A stretch of DNA of 9,480 bases, taken from Chloroflexota bacterium. Its GTDB lineage: Bacteria; Chloroflexota; Anaerolineae; Anaerolineales; UBA4823. The stretch spans positions 1 through 9,480 of the forward strand of contig JAEWYL010000287.1 in assembly GCA_023395675.1 (NCBI GenBank). Direction: 5' to 3'. The notes beneath the pieces are model-generated. The model had not been told where the DNA came from and ran no database searches. It was given only the letters and a program-made list of their open reading frames with translations. Within the stretch, counting starts at the first letter, position 1, and each line of letters starts with the position of its first letter. This document shows positions 5,605 through 9,480 of this stretch, piece by piece. The translations under genes and the position numbers were made by a program.

Positions 5605-7196
5605 TGGCTTCACCGCTCAGCCGCCGGGAGTTCCTCAAGCTCCTGGCGCCCCTGCCCCTGGCGCTGCCCCTCGCCGCCCGCCTGGGTGCCGCCGCGCCGT
5701 CCCTGGGAAGCGCCGCCGCGCAGCCGTCGGGCGCCGCCGCGCAGCCGTCGGACGCCGCCGCCGCCCTGCCCAACGTGCTCATCGTCGTCTACGATACCCT
5801 GGCCGCCGCGCACCTGTCTGTCTACGGCTACCCGCGCCCGACCACCCCGAACCTGGAGCGCTTCGCGGAGCGCTCATCCGTCTACCATGCCCACGTCGCC
5901 GGGGGCAACTTCACCACCACCGGCACCGCCTCCCTGCTCACCGGCGTCTATCCCTGGTCGCACCGGGCATACAACATCGCCGCCCCGGTGGACCGGGCTT
6001 ACCTGACCCGCAACCTGTTCAGCGCCTTCCGCGAGCTGGGCTACCACCGCCTGGCCTACACCCACAACTGGCTGGCGAACTTCTTTCTGCAGCAGTTCCA
6101 GGCGGAAATTGACCTCTTCGTCGAGCCGGAGCAGTTCTTCCTGCTCGGCACGCCCCCGCTCTACAAGCTGTTTCGCGGGGATGAGCAGATCGCCTACCGC
6201 AGCTACAATTTCCAGACCCGCATCATCCCCACCGAGAGCGAAAAGCCGGGCTCGCTGTTTCTCTCGCTGCTGAATGAAGCCGCCCTCGAGCAGTACGGCT
6301 CCGGGATGAACCCCGACCTCGAGGCCCTTTTCCCCGATGGGCTGCCGACCGAGGAGCACTCCAAATCCTTCTTCCTGCTCGAACACGCCATTGACGGCAT
6401 CATGGCCCTGCTGAACGGGGCCCCGCGCCCCTTCCTGGGCTACTTCCACCTCTACCCGCCCCATTTTCCATACAACCCCCGGCGGGAGTTCATCGGCCTC
6501 TTCGACGACGGCTGGACGCCCGAGGGCAAGCCGGAGCACTTCCTCTCCGATGGGCAGACGGACGCCAGCCTCAACCGCCGCCGGCAGCGCTACGACGAGT
6601 ACCTGGCCTACGCCGACGCCGAGTTCGGGCGCCTGTGCGACTATCTGGAGCGTTCGGGACGGCTGGAGGATACCCTGGTGATCTTCACCTCGGACCACGG
6701 GGAGATGTTCGAGCGGGGCATCAAAGGCCACAATACCCCCGTGCTCTACAGCCCGCTGGTGCGCATTCCCCTGCTGGTCCACCGTCCGGGGCAGCGCAGC
6801 CGCCTGGATTTCCAGGCCCCCACCAGCTGCACCGACCTCCTGCCCACCCTGCTGCGGGCAGCCGGCAGCCCCCTTCCCGGCTGGATCGAGGGCCGCCCCC
6901 TCCCGGAGGACCCCGGCGAGGCGCCCGCGGAGCGCACCATCTTCAGCCTGGACAGCCGCCAGAACCCGCGCTACCGGCCCCTGGAGAAAGGCACCCTGGC
7001 CATGGTGAAAGGCCCGCACAAGCTCATTCACTACCGGGGCTATCCCGGGCGCGAGCGGCAGTACGAGCTCTACAACCTGGAAGAGGACCCCCAGGAAGTG
7101 CAAGACCTGTTTACCCGCCACAGCTCCCTGGCCTCGGGGCTGAGAGACGAGTTCGAGTCCAGCCTGCGGAAGGCGAACGAGCCTTACGAAGCCTGA
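5604..7196 (+). CDS. Tat-exported sulfatase / phosphoglycerol-phosphoethanolamine transferase superfamily enzyme
   Basis: This 530-residue protein belongs to the alkaline-phosphatase-like (sulfatase, PF00884) superfamily. A perfect twin-arginine motif SRREFLK (6-12) precedes a hydrophobic stretch (13-27) and an Ala/Pro-rich segment, so it is exported folded. The core starts at NVLIVVYDT (57-65, metal ligand D64) and continues VYGYPRPTTPNLERFAER (73-90). The nucleophile region is GNFTTTGTASLLTG (101-114). Aligned with the sulfatase signature CxPSRxxLxTG, Thr104 sits at the Cys/Ser position, so formylglycine cannot form. The second metal site is FTSDHGE (361-367, D364, H365) with H376 in GHNTP. 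HLYPPHFPY (282-290) is a typical substrate-side loop. The start has GGGAG at 5592-5596 and overlaps the upstream stop. The Thr suggests phosphate-ester transfer or hydrolysis like the LtaS/EptA group, not sulfate-ester hydrolysis. Superfamily firm; substrate unknown. Confidence 0.88.
   Translation: MASPLSRREFLKLLAPLPLALPLAARLGAAAPSLGSAAAQPSGAAAQPSDAAAALPNVLIVVYDTLAAAHLSVYGYPRPTTPNLERFAERSSVYHAHVAGGNFTTTGTASLLTGVYPWSHRAYNIAAPVDRAYLTRNLFSAFRELGYHRLAYTHNWLANFFLQQFQAEIDLFVEPEQFFLLGTPPLYKLFRGDEQIAYRSYNFQTRIIPTESEKPGSLFLSLLNEAALEQYGSGMNPDLEALFPDGLPTEEHSKSFFLLEHAIDGIMALLNGAPRPFLGYFHLYPPHFPYNPRREFIGLFDDGWTPEGKPEHFLSDGQTDASLNRRRQRYDEYLAYADAEFGRLCDYLERSGRLEDTLVIFTSDHGEMFERGIKGHNTPVLYSPLVRIPLLVHRPGQRSRLDFQAPTSCTDLLPTLLRAAGSPLPGWIEGRPLPEDPGEAPAERTIFSLDSRQNPRYRPLEKGTLAMVKGPHKLIHYRGYPGRERQYELYNLEEDPQEVQDLFTRHSSLASGLRDEFESSLRKANEPYEA
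5710..5751 (+). repeat. Two perfect 21-bp tandem copies in the sulfatase-like leader
   Basis: Copy 1 (5710-5730) and copy 2 (5731-5751) are identical, followed by a partial third copy (GCCGCCGCC). Each unit keeps frame and encodes a seven-residue block of the AAAQPSG type. The repeat lies between the Tat hydrophobic segment and the enzyme core, lengthening a flexible linker. It looks like a recent slippage duplication. Confidence 0.9.
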
Positions 7197-7364
7197 GCCG
7201 GACTGGTAGGAGATTAAGCCCGAAGAACCTATCCAACTATTTTATTTTTATCCTCTAGGGATGGGGTTCAGCCCCCCATCCCAACAAGATCATATTTCTC
7301 GAGCAGAACCTAAAAGTATCGTTATCAGGACCGGTTCCGATTATCGCAAGTGAATGAGGGCAAA
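7197..7364 (+). other. Intergenic gap, AT-richer, without a gene
   Basis: This 168-base segment between the sulfatase-like stop and the secreted hydrolase start is clearly richer in A and T than the flanking genes, with a T-rich patch at 7237-7256. It holds the hairpin at 7258-7282 and two copies of AGAACCTA (7224-7231 and 7305-7312). The composition and length fit a promoter region for the downstream gene. I could not identify a convincing -35/-10 pair, so no promoter is placed. Confidence 0.6.
7258..7282. repeat. 9-bp inverted repeat (REP-like hairpin)
   Basis: GGGATGGGG (7258-7266) pairs perfectly with CCCCATCCC (7274-7282) around a seven-base loop. On the + strand no T-run follows the stem, and on the - strand the bases after the stem are A-rich. 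It therefore does not look like a canonical intrinsic terminator in either direction. Short palindromes of this GC-stem form recur in intergenic spaces of many Chloroflexota and cyanobacterial genomes, so a REP-like element is an alternative. It could also define the 3' end of the upstream mRNA. Confidence 0.55.
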
Positions 7365-9480
7365 ATGAAAACGGGAAAAAACCTCACCGCCCTGCGCCTT
7401 CTGGGCGCCGTGATCGTAATTGTCGCCGCGCTGTTTGGCCCGCAGGCAGGTGGGGTGCAGGCCGCCCCTCCGGCCCAGGGCTCCATGCCGCCCCAGCCGT
7501 CCAACCTGAACGTCACCCACCGCAGCGGGCAGACCTTTCTCACCTGGAGCGAGGTCCCCAACATCCTTGGGGAGGCGTACCGCATCTACCGCCACGACCA
7601 GCCGGTCACCGCCGCGAACCTGGGACAAGCGGAACTGCTCTTCGAAGTGGGCGAGGGCTCCTCCCGTTTCCTCGCCAACCGCTTTTATAACGATACCGCC
7701 CAGACCTGGATGAACCGCTATGTGGAGCGCTTCGTGATAAACGATTTCGGCCCGGAGCTGGCCTCGGACCAGGGCCTGCTGGTCTGGACGCTGGACGAGG
7801 CGGATTTTGGCGGCGGCAGCAGCGGTTTCGGCTACTATGCGGTCACCTCGGTCAACTCCTTCGGGCTTGAGAACACCCAGAGCTTCGGCGCCGGGAATAC
7901 CGCCGGGCCGCTGGCGGAGGCGGTGAACGACCCGCTGCCGGTGGAGATCAACCACAGCATGGGCTCCGGGTGGCACGTTTACATCCAGTATATGAACCTG
8001 CGGGAATGGAACCCCACCTTCCACGCCCCGAACACCCACAACTCCTATTACGGGCTCTCCTCCAACCACATGCACGTGCTGCGGGCTGCGCAGTACGCCT
8101 ATGACTACGCCGTCTACCAGCCCGGGGCCGCGGAATGCGGCTCGCCACCGGGAGAGCTGCCGCTCTATCTCAACCTGCACGGTTTCCGGGGGAACAATAA
8201 ATTCTTCCCCACCACCACCGCCAGGCCCTGGTGCGCCTACCAGATTTACCCGATCGATTCCGGCAATACCTGGTGGTTTGGTTTCGCCCGGAACCACAAT
8301 TACCGCCAGGGTGGCTCCCCGGGCGCCGGGGATACGGTGGTGAACTACACCGAACAGCGCCTGCTGCGCATGGTGTACGACATGCTGCGCGACCCGAGCG
8401 GCCCCGCGGTGGACCCCGAGCGGGTGTACGTGCAGGGCCATTCGATGGGCGGGAGCGGCGCCCTGGCCCTGGCGCTGCGCTATGGGAACGTCTTCGCCGC
8501 AGCGGACGCCAGCAAAGCCATGACCAACTACCGCACCACCTCCGCCACCTGGATCAACGACGTCACCATCAAATGGGGGGCGCAGTTCAACAACCTGCCC
8601 GTGCACATTGACGCCCCCGCCGGCTGGGCCGCCCACCTGGCGCCCTACAACGGGAGTGGGGTTTGGGACTGGCAGAACCACCAGCAGAACATCGCCTCCC
8701 GCCTGGCGGACCCCATGGCGCCCTTTGGGGTGGCGCATGCCACCAACGACAGCACCATCCCCTGGGTTTCACAGGGCCAGCCGGCTTACGGCGCCTTCAA
8801 CAGCGGGCGCCAGGCCTGGGGCGGTATCGTCCAGTCGAACCGGCATGACGATTCCTCCTCCGCCGGGCTGCCCCCGAACCTGGCGGCGAACGCCTCCGGC
8901 GTCCCGTTTGCAGGCTTCCAGGCGGTGAGGGACGAGACCCTCCCCGGCCTGAGCAGCGGCAGCCAGAACCCCGCCCTCCCCCCGGCCGGGAACGGGAGGT
9001 TTAATCACAGTATCCTCTGGTCCTCCTCCTGGAACGCCTGGGACGGGCCCCCGCAGGAGACGGAGACCTCCTGGCGCATCAGCCTGTGCGCGGTGGACCC
9101 GCTGGCGGCGGTCAAGGTCTGCGGCAGCGGCGCCAACCAGACCAGCGACGTGACCCTGCGCCGCACGCAGGTCTTCGAGCCGGTGCAGGGGGCCGCCTAC
9201 ACCTGGGAGAACCGCCGGGTGAGCGATAACGGGCTGGTCGCCAGCGGGACGGTAGTGGCCGGCCCGGGCGGCCTGCTCACCATCCCCGGGGTGCAGATCA
9301 GCCCGCAGGGCAACCGCCTGCTGGTCTTCCAGGGAGGCAGCCCGCCGCCGACCCCCACCCGCACCCCGACCCCGACCAACACCCCGCCGGCTGCGACCAG
9401 CACCGCCACCCGCACCCCCACCCAGACCAATACACCCGCCCCCGCCACTCCAACGGCCACCGCCACCCGCACGCCCACCC
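7365..9480 (+). CDS. Secreted alpha/beta-hydrolase (esterase/depolymerase-like) with FN3-like region and Thr/Pro-rich tail, 3' truncated by window
   Basis: The frame stays open for 705 codons to the window end. The start ATG 7365 follows GAGGG (7356-7360). The N-terminus has a Sec-type signal: basic MKTGKNLTALR, hydrophobic core 12-24, likely cleavage after an Ala near 33-34. Residues about 43-165 look like a fibronectin-III-like beta domain (PSNLNVTHRSGQTFLTWSEV, YRIYRH, GFGYYAVTSVNSFG). The catalytic domain follows: YLNLHGFRG (268-276, oxyanion-type HG), then the nucleophile elbow VYVQGHSMGGSG (354-365, Ser360 in G-x-S-x-G), and HATNDSTIP (458-466, candidate acid D462). The catalytic His may be H494 or H548. 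The pattern recalls PHB-depolymerase and feruloyl/acetyl-esterase-like hydrolases. Residues 660-705 are Thr/Pro-rich, a linker to a further domain or wall anchor. It may deacylate the local polysaccharide or a foreign polymer; substrate unknown. Confidence 0.85.
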   Translation, partial: MKTGKNLTALRLLGAVIVIVAALFGPQAGGVQAAPPAQGSMPPQPSNLNVTHRSGQTFLTWSEVPNILGEAYRIYRHDQPVTAANLGQAELLFEVGEGSSRFLANRFYNDTAQTWMNRYVERFVINDFGPELASDQGLLVWTLDEADFGGGSSGFGYYAVTSVNSFGLENTQSFGAGNTAGPLAEAVNDPLPVEINHSMGSGWHVYIQYMNLREWNPTFHAPNTHNSYYGLSSNHMHVLRAAQYAYDYAVYQPGAAECGSPPGELPLYLNLHGFRGNNKFFPTTTARPWCAYQIYPIDSGNTWWFGFARNHNYRQGGSPGAGDTVVNYTEQRLLRMVYDMLRDPSGPAVDPERVYVQGHSMGGSGALALALRYGNVFAAADASKAMTNYRTTSATWINDVTIKWGAQFNNLPVHIDAPAGWAAHLAPYNGSGVWDWQNHQQNIASRLADPMAPFGVAHATNDSTIPWVSQGQPAYGAFNSGRQAWGGIVQSNRHDDSSSAGLPPNLAANASGVPFAGFQAVRDETLPGLSSGSQNPALPPAGNGRFNHSILWSSSWNAWDGPPQETETSWRISLCAVDPLAAVKVCGSGANQTSDVTLRRTQVFEPVQGAAYTWENRRVSDNGLVASGTVVAGPGGLLTIPGVQISPQGNRLLVFQGGSPPPTPTRTPTPTNTPPAATSTATRTPTQTNTPAPATPTATATRTPT
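9342..9480 (+). repeat. Low-complexity Thr/Pro-rich linker coding repeat
   Basis: Imperfect ACC/CCG/ACG codon repeats encode runs such as TPTRTPTPTNTP and TATRTPTQTNTP at the end of the secreted hydrolase and continue beyond the window. Such linkers are common between extracellular modules in Chloroflexota. They are likely glycosylated and extended, and they are prone to length change by replication slippage. Confidence 0.85.

Noticed and set aside
5874..7121. 415-codon open frame on the - strand opposite the sulfatase-like gene
   Set aside because: Same shadow composition, no domain motif, and the + strand frame carries complete family motifs.
7341..8738. 465-codon open frame on the - strand opposite the secreted hydrolase
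   Set aside because: The + strand frame 7365-9480 has a signal peptide, a G-H-S-M-G elbow and a typical linker; the - strand frame has none and is Val/Gly/His/Arg-rich by complementarity.
9342..9480. Could the repetitive tail be a CRISPR or a DNA repeat array?
   Set aside because: The repeats are irregular codon-level Thr/Pro repeats in a continuous open frame, with no constant repeat-spacer structure.

Overview
This window is GC-rich, single-strand-coding DNA, probably from a Chloroflexota bacterium of the Anaerolineae or a related class. That assignment is an inference. It rests on the secreted Thr/Pro-rich linker (TPTRTPTPTNTP type) at the right edge, the very high GC at third codon positions, and the character of the sulfatase-like and GT-C proteins. 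No rRNA or housekeeping marker is present to confirm it. All supported genes lie on the + strand. The locus looks like part of a cluster for a cell-surface or extracellular polysaccharide or glycolipid.

Left block (2-3231): three tightly packed genes. The first is the C-terminal end of a protein resembling the glucosamine inositolphosphorylceramide transferase 1 (GINT1) N-terminal-type domain. It overlaps by one base the start of a GT4-family glycosyltransferase with a complete E-x7-E signature. Three bases after that comes a large membrane glycosyltransferase of the GT-C fold (AftB/LphB-like). Cytoplasmic sugar transfer (GT4) and outer-face, lipid-linked sugar transfer (GT-C) are therefore encoded together.

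Centre (3232-3449): a 218-base non-coding leader with unusually strong potential RNA structure. A 100-nt domain is closed by a 9-bp stem, contains a long hairpin, has an alternative local hairpin that competes with the closing stem, and is followed directly by a U-rich stretch. It could be a cis-regulatory RNA or attenuator in front of the polymerase/ligase gene.

Second block (3450-7196): an O-antigen ligase/polymerase-like (Wzy/WaaL family) membrane protein. Then follows a translationally overlapping three-gene cassette: a 51-residue single-span microprotein, a 183-residue five-span membrane protein, and a Tat-exported sulfatase/phosphotransferase-superfamily enzyme. The enzyme has Thr where classical sulfatases carry the formylglycine Cys/Ser. 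I infer that the cassette makes or trims a substituent on the glycan outside the membrane. It is the most likely candidate here for a poorly described system.

Right block (7197-9480): a 168-base gap with a 9-bp hairpin, then a secreted alpha/beta-hydrolase (esterase or depolymerase-like) with an N-terminal fibronectin-III-like region and a Thr/Pro-rich tail that runs off the window. It has its own leader and is probably transcribed separately from the glycan genes.
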